This document shows, piece by piece, positions 33,801-48,100 of a stretch of 64,000 nt of DNA. The stretch comes from Forficula auricularia (taxonomy: Eukaryota > Arthropoda > Insecta > Dermaptera > Forficulidae). The translations under genes and the position numbers were made by a program. Location: contig JALMQS010000089.1 of NCBI GenBank assembly GCA_024734495.1, positions 4,292,586-4,356,585 of the forward strand, given 5' to 3'. Numbering within the stretch: the stretch's first letter is position 1; every line of letters starts with the position of its first letter. Below the pieces are notes generated by a model. That model worked only from the letters and a program-made list of their open reading frames with translations. It was not told the DNA's origin and did not search any database.

Positions 33801-36800
33801 GAGTGTGAAGCGGATGAATTGAAATAAGGCGGGAGCGTGTCGTTGAGAATGTGCAGCCACCGGATGGGACCGCAATGGGCGTGAACAGAAATGGAGACCC
33901 CGGGTCCTCCAGCACCGCCACGAAGTCCTCCAGGACCTCCAAGAGTGAGGGCAGCCAGGGGTGCGCCATTTAATCGGGGCAAAGGCAGGGTGAGAATAAG
34001 ACCTGCGTCCGTGCCAAGCCAAAGGAAACCTTTGGCTGTTGCCAGAGCGGTCACCATCACTCCAGAAGATCCTCCAATACCTCCACACTAAAAAATAAAT
34101 TATTATATTAGAAAAAAATATATTTATGATATATTGATAATTTAAATTAATCTTAATCATATCTACTCTTATTAAACGAGCAAAAATTGTATATTTATTT
34201 GTATATATATTTGTTTGTATATTTGTATCTTGGTTATATTTTGAAAGCAACTCTACCGATTTTGATGAAATTCACGAGTTAGGGGGTTTTTGGGGTGACA
34301 ATTCGACCTGTCACGGTCTCATCTTCGACAAAATTATTTTTGATAGGTTTTTTCGTAATCAAATTAATTATTCTCAGGTAGACAAATCCCATTCTTAGCG
34401 TTTTAAAAAAAGGTTACTCTTTTCCTTTTGTACCCAGGCAGACAGTGGGTTGCCTTAATTCATTGTTCTAAAAGGCCTTGAAGAAGTATTGTGATTGTGG
34501 ATTTTAACATATTTTGTTCTCCATAAACGTTAGAAATATTAATAAACGTTTTATAATTGTTTTTATAAAGAACTTTATTTATTTAATAGAATAAAAAATA
34601 ATCAAGAATTTATTTAAAAATATATTTCGCATAAGCAGGTCTCAATTTTCTGAAAAAACAACACATTTTGATAGGTTTTATTTATTAACAATTGGATGAA
34701 TAAAAATGAATCATATGGTTGAATCAAAACAGGTGCAGGAGGTGGGGTGCAGTGGTGGATCCGGGGGTAGGGCGAGGTTTAGGAGGTGGGGTCAAGCGGG
34801 GTGGGGGTACAGTGGGCGAATACTATATATATTTGTAATTTTTTTTTAATTTGAAAACGGCTCTCAAATAAAAATCGACCTTTTTATCAGAATTTTAAAT
34901 TAAAAATAATATTAAAATAAAGGTTTTAACTGAAGTTTACACTTTGACTGTTAAATACCTGAGAGTGATGTTTAGCAGCGACAAGTCCAACTAAATTACT
35001 TGCAGCAATATTAATATGATGCAAAGTCTGTCGAGTTTCCGTATCCACCACTGATACCAGACTGGAATCCTGATAAGCAAGCCAAAGCATTGAATGTCCA
35101 GCAAGTGCAAGATAAGCGATCGCAGGTCCTGACGTTCTCGAGAGAATTCCTTCGTCGTCTGGTCGTAATTCACTCTAAAGTAAAATAAAAAACAAAACAT
35201 TCTTTAAGTATTTTTCTCTAGATATTTAGTTACAATCCTAATAATAGAAAGAATAAAAATAATAAAAAATACATAAAAATGTGAAACCCACCTCCAGCGC
35301 TGCAACTAGCTTTTTTAGGGCCCTGTGCAAAAATTTTTTAGGGCCCCTATATTTTTTGGGAAAAGTAATTATAGTTCAAATAGATATCATATAAAAAATG
35401 TATTGTACACAAAAATATATTACACATTATTTATATTATAAGAATATTTAATTTTCATTTAATTGTACTCTTCTAGCTTTCATTTGAGCAAAGCCATTCA
35501 TTAATTAAGTCATAATTTATATCCTTTGCGATGTTATACTCTATAGATATTATGGCAAGATTGGAAAATCTATCTTATCCAATAGTAAACCTTAAATAGT
35601 TTTTAATTAATTTTAATTTGCTAAGACTCCTAGAAGTCGTGGCTGACTTTGCCGCATTCACTTTGAACTAATATTTAAAAAAATTCTATTGATTAATTCA
35701 ATAATTTTTAAAATTATCTTGCATATTTTATTTTGGAAATGTTTGTAAAAAATTTGTGTTTTAAAATCTCGAATAAAATTTTTGTAAAGAAAATTCAATT
35801 AACAATTTCGTTTTAGGGCCCCCTAGATCTCTGGGCCCTGTGCGGGTGCACCTGTTGCACCTGCCTAGTTACGGCGCTGCCCACCTCATAATTTTACTTA
35901 ATTTTTTATTATTAAAAAATGTTTCACCCTGAACCAACACCTATCTCCTTAAAAGTTAATAATACTAGTATTCTCCCCTTAGAATAAATTTGTTATTCAG
36001 CGTTGGCGAGCGCTCCAAGTGGTTGTCAAAAGATGTTTGGGTTACATTTTATTATTATTAACGTTATATTTATATGTCTATGTGTACATTACATATTGGA
36101 TTTTGTTAAATTTTAATATTATGTATGTATTAATATAAGTATATGATGATGAATAAATAAATAAATATACTGGCTGCGTGCGTGGCCATGAGGGGCGCTT
36201 CTCGGAATACAAAAAATTTCACTGACAAAATATTCTGCCCTTCTGGAGCCCCTCTTTAACATTTATTAGATATAAAGAAATAATCAAATTAAATTGAAAG
36301 TTTCTCTTTGACGAGAGTTACAGAATTTTTATAAATTAAAGGAAACACTTTATTATTATCCTTTAAATTTTTTTTTTTTTATAATGATACTGATACAAGA
36401 AGAAGTTGCACCAAGAAGGTACAACCTCTGTAGTCCGTGGTGGACCCTTGTAACGTGAAGATAAGGGGAGATTTAGTGATTGGGTAGCAGTAGAAGGTAT
36501 CTTGTGGATGCTGGTCTTGAAAGATTGAAGGTTATAAGTTGCTGGAAAGACGGTCGGGGGAAGAGAGTTCCAGTCTCTAGATGTCATAGGGATAAATGAA
36601 TTGGCGAATGCGTTTGTTCGATTAGTATCCAGTTTAAGCGAGTAGGGGTGTTGAGTTTTAGAAAATCGTGTATTAAAAAATCGCTGCTATAAATGAAGCC
36701 CTTGGTGGGATTATCGATTTAATTTCGTCAGAACAAAAGCCATGTTAAATAATAAAATGGTTAGATAATGATGAAATTAGTTATTTAGTCTATTTAAAAA

Positions 36801-39800
36801 ATTGTAACAAAAGATTTTTGTTGTTTTATTTTTCAATTTATTATTTATTTATAAAGATTATTCAATATTCACAAACTTTTAAATCCAAACACTATATTCA
36901 GGCCAAAAAAGCCCTTGAATATTCGTTTACTTGTGAATTACACAGTTTTTATAGATTCCTGAAAAGTTCTGATTGTGTGACTAAGGTGTTTTTTGAAATG
37001 AGAAAAGACTTTTGTAAACTCCTGATGATGGGCTCATAACCCGAAATATGTATAGAGAAAATAAAACTCCAAAAATATAATTAAAGGGATTTTTTTATTT
37101 TTTTTACTTTTGAAACACCACTATAGTATAACCCGTTAAAAAATTATTGCGTTTAATATGTTTCATTATAAACCAACACCGCTTTCACTAAACGTTATCT
37201 TTCATAAAACAATCTTGAAAACATTTATTTTTAACCCAAACGTTATGGGAGAAATTCTCCCTTTAATCAATGGAATTTTTTTAAAAATTGGGTTTAAAAG
37301 TAAACGTTTTCAAGATTGTTTTATAAAAGATTTGAATTTTTTTAATATTTAAAAACAATCAATAAAATTTTTAATAGCTACTTAACTTTTTAAGATTTCA
37401 AAAAACTCTCACTTGATTGAATTATAAAAAAAGATAAATATAAAATAAAATAAAAGTGGAATATATTATAGATTTTACAATAAAACAAATGAAGGAATTT
37501 ATTTTCCAGAATAATTTCGTTACTCTCTTAATTTATCATAAATAAAATGTATAAATCAAATACATATATTGTTAAATTTATATAGAATTATAATGGTAAT
37601 CAGAAAGTCTAAGCGTTTTAATCTATAGGGTGTCCCAAAATTTACATACGAAGTAATTTTGATAGAAAACACAGGTTTTTAATTAAAAAGTCTAAATTTT
37701 TTAATGATTCATAAAGTATACAGTATATGGTTAGTTTGGAATATCGGGTAAATGGCCTCCACAGCTTTGTTGGCGCATTCGCACACTTTTGTCGAAATTT
37801 TCTTCTTTTTGCATAAATGTGGTTGAATTTCGTTGATACAGCGTTCAATTTCCTCCCTTCAAGGCTTGGATGGTCGAGAGCTTGTTGGCACAAGCCTTAG
37901 TGTTCAAAAAACTCCACTAAATCGCATGATTTGGGCGGCCAATTCTGGTTAACAAAACGGGAAATTACACGACCAGGAAAAGACTCATGTAGTAAATGAA
38001 TTGTTTCGCGAGCAGTATCTCATGTGGCACCGTCTTGTTGAAAACACATGTAATCCACAACAATATCTTGCAATTTAGGCACAAAAAATTGGATTATCAT
38101 GTCGCGATAGCTAACACCATTACTGTTATTGCCTGACTAGCCGCATTTTCGAAGAAGAATGGTCCGATGAACCCTCCAGCCTAAAATCCGCACCAAACAG
38201 TGACACATTGTGGATGCATTTTTTTTATAATGATATTGATACAAGAAGAAGTTGCACCAAGAAGGTACAACCTCTGTAGTCCGTGGTGGACGCTTGTATC
38301 GTGAAGTTAAGAAGAGATTTAGGGATTGGGTAGCAGTCGAAAGTATCTGTGGATGCCGATCTTGAAAGATTGAAGGTTATAAGTTGCTGGAAAGACGGTC
38401 GGGGGAAGAGAGTTCCAGTCTCTAGATATCATAGGGATAAATGAATTGGCGAATGCGTTTGTTCGATTAGTATCCAGTTTAAGCGCGTAGGGGTGTTTAA
38501 TCTTAGAAAATCGTGTATTTCGCGCAAATGAAGCCTTTGGTGGAATTATCGATTTTATTTCGTCAGAACAAAAGCCATGGTAATATCTATAAAAAAAGGA
38601 AAGGGCGGAGACAGATCTACGATGGGCTAGGGAGTCGAGAGTGTCAGTTAATGTAGGATCGCCTATCGGTCTGATAGTTCGCCTCTGAATTGCATCTAAG
38701 GTATTAACAGAATGCTTGGAGGCGCCTCTCCACAAATGCGAGCAATATTCAAGACAGAGCATTTGTTTCTCAACAATCACTCGTGGATTTTCTGAAGCCC
38801 AATTTTGTCGATTAGCGAAGCCATCAAGATAAAAATGAGCCTTACCGCTGAAGATGATTTTGTTCGAAAAATCAACATCAACTTGTTGTTGTTCCATAAT
38901 AAATTCAACGAATTCTCTTCGCCAATATGCTATTTCATACATAACCCTATACTGTATACTTTATGAATAAATAAAAAAATTTACAATTTTTAATAAAAAA
39001 AACCTGTGTTTTCTAACAAAATTACTTCTTGCGTGAATTTTGGGACACCTTTTATAACCTAGGATAATGCGGATGGCAACCCTTACTTCGATATGTCCGT
39101 CCCGCACCAGATAAACGGTTCGTCCGCAAGCAGCATAAAGAAACCCAGATTCATAGTGAACCGCGAGAGCAGCGACCGGTTCTGAGCCAAGAACTATTCT
39201 CCGAGGAGATGTAGAGCAAGTAGAAGAAGAAGAAGAACTCTCAATTTCCGACATAGTTGGTTCATTCGCTGAATCAGCTCGATGGATAGACAAATGGCCG
39301 TTTCCGAGGGCGATATACACCCATTCAGCAAGTTGACGTATTGCATACACTGGCGATTTAACTGACATACTACTCAGACGAATAGGCCGTTGTTCTTCAT
39401 CGAAAATCGTATAAACCTCCACTCTGAAATAAAAATAGAAAAATATTTGATTAATATTTTAGTAATATGATTTAGCTCATCTTTATTTTTATAAAGATGA
39501 GAATTTGTTCGGATTTTTACATCGAATCCAACTTTTTAAATTAATTTAACTTATATTTTATTTTCATAGTCATAACCTTAACTATGGGCAGTCTAACTAT
39601 CTCTGATAATATTTATTTTGTTGATTATTTTATTTATTATATATTTATTAGAAGCCCTTCTACAGCACCTTTATTGTTATTGTTTTTCAAATATAGTTTA
39701 TTTTCGTTGAATATCTATACATTTATGTATTGTTTTTTTGTTTTTCGATATAGTTTATTTCATATACTAGTAATTATTAAAAGCCCTTTTACAACATCAT

Positions 39801-42800
39801 TATTGTTTTTCTTGTATAGTTTAATTTTGTTAATATTCATACATTTATTTATAGTTTGTTTTTGAAGATATAGTAAAAAATAAGCTGACATGTTCTGATG
39901 TGGCCATCCACTTGACTTTACCATACAACCTGCCCCTAAAATTATTTATAATCATGTAGGGGGAGGGGGTTAGTTTTTGCATTTTTAGACTTCTGGGGTC
40001 CCACTGATTATGTATACAAAATTTGGTTGAGTTTGGTAAATGGCCAAGATTTTCATATTTTGACCCTACACTCCCCCCTCCCCCATTTTGGGCGGTTAGT
40101 TTTTGCATTTTTAGACTTCTGGGGGTCCGCTGATTATGTATACAAAATTTGGTTGAGTTTGGTAAATGGCCAAGATTTTCATTTTTTGACCCCCCCCCAC
40201 TTTGGGCGGTTAGTTTTTGCATTTTTAGACTTCTGGTGTCCCAGTGATTATGTATACAAAATTTGGTTGAGGCCTAGATTTATAATTTTTAACCCTCCAC
40301 CCCTTTAATTTTGGGTCGATATGCACCAAAATCTAATCAGCTCTTAATCTCAATGGACCAAAACTATGTGTGAAATTTGGTTTCGATATTCATACTAGTT
40401 TTTGATTTAGCTCGTCCACAAAAATTTTGCTAATGCACAGACTAACTAACAGACAACCAGACAGACATTTTGACAAAATAATTATTATCTCAAAAAATAT
40501 AATTTTTTCGATGTTCACTTAATAGAGATTTTTTGTAGAGCGAAATGCCATGGTTTCGCTCAATTTTTTTAATTAAATTAGTTTCAGCCGTTTTTGAGAT
40601 ATTTTGAAAAAAAGAAGGAAAAAACTTTTTTAATGCACGATTACAATACTTGACCATTCTCTGTATGGTAAAGTAAAAAGGCTCATAATAATATCAAAGA
40701 TTGAGTTAAAATAGTATATATATTTATATATCTATATGTTATGGACCAAGTGATTAATAGGCAATATTCATAATGACCAGACAATGTGATAAATAATGAA
40801 GTTTAAATGAGTATTAATTAGGTAGCCCGATTTGACTTGCCATTATTCATAATCCCCGGGCATTATAAATTGTTGTTTGTAAAATTAAATAATTATTAAT
40901 TTTAATCCGGATCTATGTACAGTTGACTTGTCAACTCTATAGGACACGAGATATTGTATGTTGTGTATTTTCTGGATAAATAAATAAATATAAATAAATA
41001 AAAATTCAATGCGAATGTTCCTGAATGCAGCATTATTATTACGTTACATTTAACTTAATGCTGCTCTCCAACATAATGATTTTCCATCTCTGGAATAAAG
41101 AATATAAACTAACATGAAACCTATAATGGTAAGAAAATACCTGTTGTTCTCGGTTCCTATCCAAATGGTGAAAGTTCCATTTGTTAAACGAATACACTCC
41201 ATAGCAGTAATAATTGTATGCTCCAAGACAAATCCAAATTGTTCTCGGACATCTTCAGGTCTCGCGTGTGATTGAGACAAGATTGTGATTAAAGAATGCT
41301 CGCCTTGGTCACAAACAGAGCCCAACCAAATATAGTGTTGCTGATACTGTAGTCTCGAGCTGCTATGTCCTTCGCGGGTGTTGGACTTCTGTAGGCTTGC
41401 TGGGTACGAACACCCACAACGAACCTGCAATAAACAATACATATATATAAAATAAATTTATTACTGTAATACATTTGAAGACAGATTGGACAGTACAATG
41501 AGCTTCTAGTAGCAATCTTTGACTTAATCAGAAAACGTGAAAGTGAAGTCATTTTAAAAACTCAATCGATTTCTCATTTAAAAATCAATGATTTTATCTT
41601 GGAATCGGTTGCCTATTATGAATTCGGTGGTATTTTGGAAAGGATCTTCCTTTTAAAATGGATATTTATACTAACTTTTCAAGTTTATGGGATTTATATA
41701 CTATAGGCAACAAAAGGGTTTAATTAAAATGTAATTTATCATTTAAAAGGGGAGTGTCAAAAATAAAAATTCTAGCCCTTTTGACCAAACTATGTATACA
41801 AAATTTGGTTGAGTTTGGTCGAAAGGGCTAGAATTTTTATTTTGACTCCTCCCCCTTTTTCGTTTGATATAATGTTTAAAATACATATTTAAAAATAAAT
41901 AAAAATAAATCTCTCGACAACCCTACATGGGTCTTGGCCTACTGAATTGGTTGCTGTCCTAATTGGAAACCGTACCAAGGGGTCAAGTGGTTAGCTCAAC
42001 GCAATCTCTACAACCTTCGTTTCAGTGTTCTTAACCGAGATTCGCTGCTTCTCAATCAAGCAGGTACTCATTTATCCTCACGAGGCTGAGTGAAACCCGT
42101 TCCAGACCCTATACTTACAGAAAAATTTCTGAGTATAGCCAGGAATCGAACCCGGGACCTCCTTGTTGGCAGCCAGTCATGCTAACCACTACACCAATGA
42201 GGCGGTTTTTTTAAAACAGATTTAAAAAAAATTTATTTTATGTTCTTTTCTAAAACATATTAAGTTTTTTTCTAGTTAAATTTTTTCATTTTTTATACCA
42301 TCTTCAAAATGTGGTAGATCTTTATGCCCCGCCCTGTACAAATTGTCTTGGTGACTAAATTACATTTAATTCAAATATATAAAGCATTTGAATGAATTTT
42401 TAATCAATACATATATAAAAAAAGAACGTACTTCAGTATAGTTGCGTGTATAACGTAATCGAGACTCCGTAACAAACAATGGTGGTTTGGTGATAGGAAC
42501 AAGGGAAGTGGTAGCTGCGGAACTCGAGTCAGAGCCGTGTTCGAGAGATGAGAGACCAGTGTTGACCCCGGGGCCTGTATGCTGCCATCCGGGAGCATTA
42601 TTCGGAGAGGCAGCCAATTGGGCATGTCGAATGGCTAAACAAAAAAAAAACATACAACATTGAATTAAGAGTTGAAATTTTATTAAAATCACACATAATT
42701 AATTATAATTAGTACTTCTGAACACCGAGCGATGCTCGGTAATTTTTTGATTCAGTTAAAAACGATATATTAATATTATTTTTAATTTTAAATTCAGGTA

Positions 42801-45051
42801 AAAAGATCGATTTTTAATCGCAGCCAAAATAAAATAAAATTGAAATAAAACTTAATTTATATTTTTACCAACGTTTACATCAGCTATGGCCATCATCAAG
42901 ACGTATCACTGGCCAAAAAGTTTTGAATGTAATTGCAATTAAAAATAATATTAATATATAGGGTGATTTTTTCGTTTGACACTTTTAAATCTTGAAGGAG
43001 GTACGATCCTTCGAATTGTCGGATATCTTAAGAGAATGAAATTGATATGCTAATAAATTATTTTATAGAAAAATACCTTCAATTAATTAAATTGTCAAAT
43101 TTTAATATGAAATAATATTTGTAATGATCTATTAGTGGAATTTAAAATAATAAAACCTTCAAAACCAGGGTGCATAGACACCTACGTCTACACCCTCTCA
43201 CTTAATCAACTTTCCTTCTCTTCGGTAATGCAAGGGTCTTTCGAGATCCATAGGGGCTACATCTTTACTGGTGCACCCCTTCTTGCATTCGATTGCATTA
43301 AAAAAAAATAAACCAATTAATTTTATTAAAAGAAAATTGAAAAAATGTAATTATAAAAAGGAAAATGAGATTCAATCTAAAGAGCTTTCCTGGAGGGATC
43401 ATCCGTGGCCTAGTTGGTAAAGGCGCTCTTCTGCTAAAGGAGAGAGACACGGGTTCGAATTCCGTCGGGTGCTCAATTCATTTTCCTTTTCAAAAAAATA
43501 ATAAAATAATTTTCTAAATATGTAGAATTAACATAAGAAATTATTGATTACATTATTCAATTTTCGGGGCTCAAATTGCTTTAAATGTAATTATAAATTT
43601 TTATTCAAACAACCACCTGTGAATATTTATTTCAATTAACAAAAAAACCCATCAAAAACAGCTAAGCCGAAAATGAGACCATGACAGATCGAATTGTCAA
43701 CACAAAAACCCCAAAAATTTCATCCAAATCGTTAGAGCCGTTTTCGAGAAACCGATTCTATATATATACAAGAATTGCTCGTTTAATTTAATAAGATTTA
43801 TTGAACACGAATAAATAATATAATAAAACTAAACAACGTTTCGATCGACTTATTCTGTGATCGTTCTCAACATTTATTTATATTTGTAACTTTTATAATG
43901 AAATGAAAATAAAAATAATATTTTACCTTCGAGCCAATCGAGTTTATCTGCCCGACTAGCAAAAGTAACCCTTCGGCGTTCCTTTTTAAAAATCAAATCA
44001 AGCGATGCTTGATGGTCAGAACGAAGAGCTTGGAGACGATTTGTTAATTCTTTAAGTTGTGCTTGACAGCTGATTATTGGAACTTCCTAAATTAGAATAA
44101 AAAAAAAATATGTTAAACTTTGACTTAACTTTAAGCAAGCTTCTGGAGTTGGAACCAATTAATTAATAAGAAAATAAACTAAAATGTAAATAGTGAAGAG
44201 TTAGTAAATTATTAATTTACAGCTAGTAATTAGATTTGAGGATTGTCCCCAATACAATAAGCTTTTTTTTAGAAAGATTGATGATTCTCATTCTTATAAT
44301 AATAATAAGTACCTGGAGGCACCGAGCGATGCTCGGTAACTTCTTCCTTCAGTTAAAAGCTTTATTTTAATATTATTTTTAATTTAAAATTCTGATAAAA
44401 AGGTCGATTTTTATTTGAGAGCCGTTTTCAAATTAAAAAAAATACAAAAATATATAATATTCGCCCACTGTACCCCCCCCCCTTCACCTCCACCCCGCTC
44501 GACCCCCCCCCCCCCCAAAAAAACCTCGCCCTACCCTCGGGTCCCCCACCACTGCACCCCACCACTGCACCTGTTTTGATTCAACCATATGATTCATTTT
44601 TATTCATCCAATTGTTAATAAATAAAACCTATCAAAATGTGTTGTTGTTTTTTCAGAAAATTGAGACCTGCTTATGCGAAATATATTTTTAAATAAATTC
44701 TTGATTATTTTTTATTCTATTAAATAAATAAAGTTCTTTATAAAAACAATTATAAAACGTTTATTAATATTTCTAAGGTTTAGGGAGAACAAAATATGTT
44801 AAAATCCACAATAAAGGATTAACCCGACCCATTGTCTGTCTGGGTACAAAAGAAAAGATAAACCCATTTTAAATCCCTAAGAATGGAATTTTTCTACCTG
44901 AGAATAATTAATTTGATTATGAAAAAACCCCATCAAAAACAATTTTGTCGAAGATGAGACCGTGACAGATCGAATTGTCACCCCAAAAACCCCCTAACCC
45001 GTGAATTTCATCAAAATCGGTAAAGCCGTTTTCAAAATAGAACCAAGATAC

Positions 45052-45123
<72 letters not shown>

Positions 45124-48100
45124 AATTTTTGCTCGTTTAATAAGAGTAGATAATAATTTGATATTTATAGCCGATGAATAGTATAATTTAAACCTCATTC
45201 AAAAGGAGAGAAAATAATAATAATAATATTTTTTATTAGAAAGTATGGATTGTTGGAAATTTCCACGCCACCATTCTACAAATATGCCCCAGCGCCAGTC
45301 CTAGAGAAATCCAACATCACCCTTTACTGGGATACACTTGTATTCAGCGAAGTCCATAGATTACAACAGTCCTGATATTATTCTCATAAACAACACACAC
45401 ATAATCTCAATAAGACCGAGATAAAGAAAAAACACAAATATGAGGAACATGCTTTTCAGCTTAAAAACATATATGGAGTCTGAACCACGTATCTATTTAT
45501 CCATTAGTGATGTTTCCATTTTAATATTGAGAAACTACAACTTAATCTTTACGAATGGCCAAAGAGCAATCTTACTACAAACTTGACATATCGTACCGTA
45601 CGAGTCTTTTAATTAAAAAGCACATCACCACAGACATGTCGGCAGGGGTGAATTCCCTTTCCACATCGACCGAGTCTAATCCCAAAAACATCTCAGAGAT
45701 AGGTCAATATTTTCGATAGCAATGGTTAGAAAGTGGATTAAAATTCTTTATTAGCTATTTTATCTATACATCATACAATCCAATAAATAAACTTCTGGAT
45801 AAAAGTTTTGAATAAAATTTAAAAATGTTGTAATTTAAATTTGAATAAAAAACCCTTATAAAATAAGGTTTTCAATTTTTTATTCGTCTTGCAAATATCT
45901 ATCTTGAAATTCTCTCCACTTCTCAAATCATAATTAGTGAATTATAAATAGTCTCCTTTACATTGAGAAAATTAAGAGCATTTAACATGGTATTAATACT
46001 AGTGTATCTATCATATTTCAAAATAATTCTCATGCATACATTCTGTTTCAATTGTAATACTTTAATCAGAAATTCAGAAAGACTAATTAAAATGTTTGAA
46101 CAAAAAGTGCAGGCTATCATAGATTTATACAACAATAATTTTGTATTAAAAGATAAATTATTCCCCAATCTACTAAGTAAGTGAGTTTGCTTAGATATTA
46201 TTATTGACTAGGTGACACGAGTATTTTAGAATGTTAAATTTTTCATATAAAAGTTCTGGAATCGAAGTATTTTGGAACCGAGCCCGCATCCCTTGATTTG
46301 AATTGAATTAATTATGAAAACTTCGGAATGATCTTTAAATTGATCCAAAACATCGATACAATTGCTGATGACATTACAAGCATTTTGAACACGGAGAGGA
46401 TCCAAAGAACTCTTGGTACCATTGTCACAATCGGAGACCTGAAAAATAAAAAATTCAACAAAATCTTTAAAATAAGAAAATGAAAAAATACTCGGTATAT
46501 ATTTCAAGTGTTTGATAAAATTAATAAACTTAATTTTAAAATATTTTTTGATATAAGTAATTCATTTTTCTGTCTCTTGGCAATAAATAAATTAAATAAA
46601 TTTTGAAATTTGTGAACACATTGAAAACGAAATCACGAGCTTAACTCGGTTATTTGTCAAGTAAATTTCAAAAAACAATGTGTCATTTTGTTCTCTATAA
46701 ATTGTTAAACATTTTAGTCTATGAAAGAAATTTGATAAATCTTATAATTACTGAGATATAGACCAATGAAAAATTGACTTGAACAAATTTTGAAATTTCT
46801 GTACTAAAAATCTATATCTAAGATATTAGTTGTATAAAATAATATTATATTAGATTCCAAAAATAAAAAAAAATCTAATTTAGATAAATATGATGAGTAT
46901 TTCAATTTACTTTGATGTTAAAGTTTAAAGTCCCTCATTTATATTTTCTAAGGGATTTTAGGAACTAAGATCAAGCTTTTTTTCAAGACCCTTAACAAAT
47001 GAAGGAAGTAGTAATTGAAAGGAAAGCATGCACTGGCTGCTTTCTTTAACAGGTTGTTACAATATATAAATACACAGGGGTGTTGTTTTTTGAAAATGAG
47101 TGGAGGTGCTCACAGTCAACAACCAGAAGTCTGTAGTGTATTTCATTTTACCTGAAAATTTTTAAAATCGATCTTTCTAAAAATGCACTTTTAAGGGAAT
47201 GAACAACACATGAAAGTAAACATAAACTATAGTTTTATCATTATTATTATGTGTTTTATTCCCCAATCCTGAACAAAGGCGGATCCAGGAATTTCTTATG
47301 GGGGGGGGGGGGAGAATGTATATAAGGTGCCCGATGTATATAAGATCTACTTTTTATCTCGAAAGTGTGTCGCGATCGAATTGTCCAAGCGGGGGGGGGG
47401 GTGGAAGGGCAGACGCGCCCCACACACACACACATAGAACTTTATATTCAATTTTAAAAAAAATTTTTAACAAATTTCATATCTCATATTTTTAAGTTCA
47501 TTAAAAAATAAAAAAAAAATTGTTATAAATTCCCTGTCGATTTGGCCGCCGTTTTTTGGCCTCTGCGTGCGACGCACGTGTTGCACTCCGAGCACGGGCC
47601 TCTATGGGGGGGGGGGGGCGGTCGCCCCTCCGCTCCTTGATCCTGAATAAGTACAAGTATCTTGGGTAGTTTTCATAGATTCAAATATTGCTAGTCATTT
47701 GGAAGATCCGCCCAAAGTGCTCTCGCTTTAATATCATTTGAAAAAATCTAATGTTAAATTTAAAAAATAACGGAAAAATTACCATAACGATGAATTTTGC
47801 CAAGATTGAAATAAAATTTTAAAGAATGAACGTTTTTCTTTTTTGGACAGCATCCCCTGCAAGGGCGCATCTATATATATGGGCTGTTTGGGCTGCAGCC
47901 CAGGACCCAATGGATATAAAGGGCCCCCAGCCCCCCAATGAAGACAATGGAAATAAGGACTACAATGTCGAATAATAGACTAAATTATGTATCAGTTTTT
48001 TCTTTGGCTTTGCGGCCTTTCTAGACATAAGCCAATTTACGATACTATTTTTTTTTTTTTTTAATGTGTCTCTACCCCGGGGTCAGATTTTAGCCGGATG

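Larger units (their letters stand above)
42715..43795 (-). mobile_element. Helitron-like element carrying two short insertions
   Basis: The left edge is the terminal hairpin 'accgagcgatgctcggt' (3' end in minus sense). The right edge is 'tatatacaagaattgctcg' with 'tttaat'. The body shares 'gagccgttttcgagaaacc' with 8785-9062. Insertions: 43150-43310, GC-richer with an A-run tail ('gcattaaaaaaaaa'), and 43358-43583, bounded by the 14-bp duplication 'aaatgtaattataa'. The site without them is visible in the copy at 8800-8880. Confidence 0.65.

Noticed and set aside
33559..34250. Alternative minus frames of 136-181 codons over ARHGEF10-like exon k
   Set aside because: Shadows of the real frame; only the frame with 'FLWLGTDAGLILTLPLPRL' continues into exons j and l in phase.
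34991..35200. 69-codon minus frame over exon j
   Set aside because: Wrong register: the register starting 'SELRPDDEG' is open over the whole exon and fits both neighbours.
43399..43472. A functional serine tRNA (GCT)
   Set aside because: No long variable arm, mismatched first acceptor pair, and borders that show it is part of a mobile insertion with a target duplication.
44917..45198. 93-codon minus-strand open frame with alternating I/Y residues
   Set aside because: It is the translation of the (TA)n tract and the Helitron-like end; no protein motif.
45963..46184. 73-codon + frame
   Set aside because: Reverse-strand shadow of the reverse-transcriptase relic at 45923-46168.
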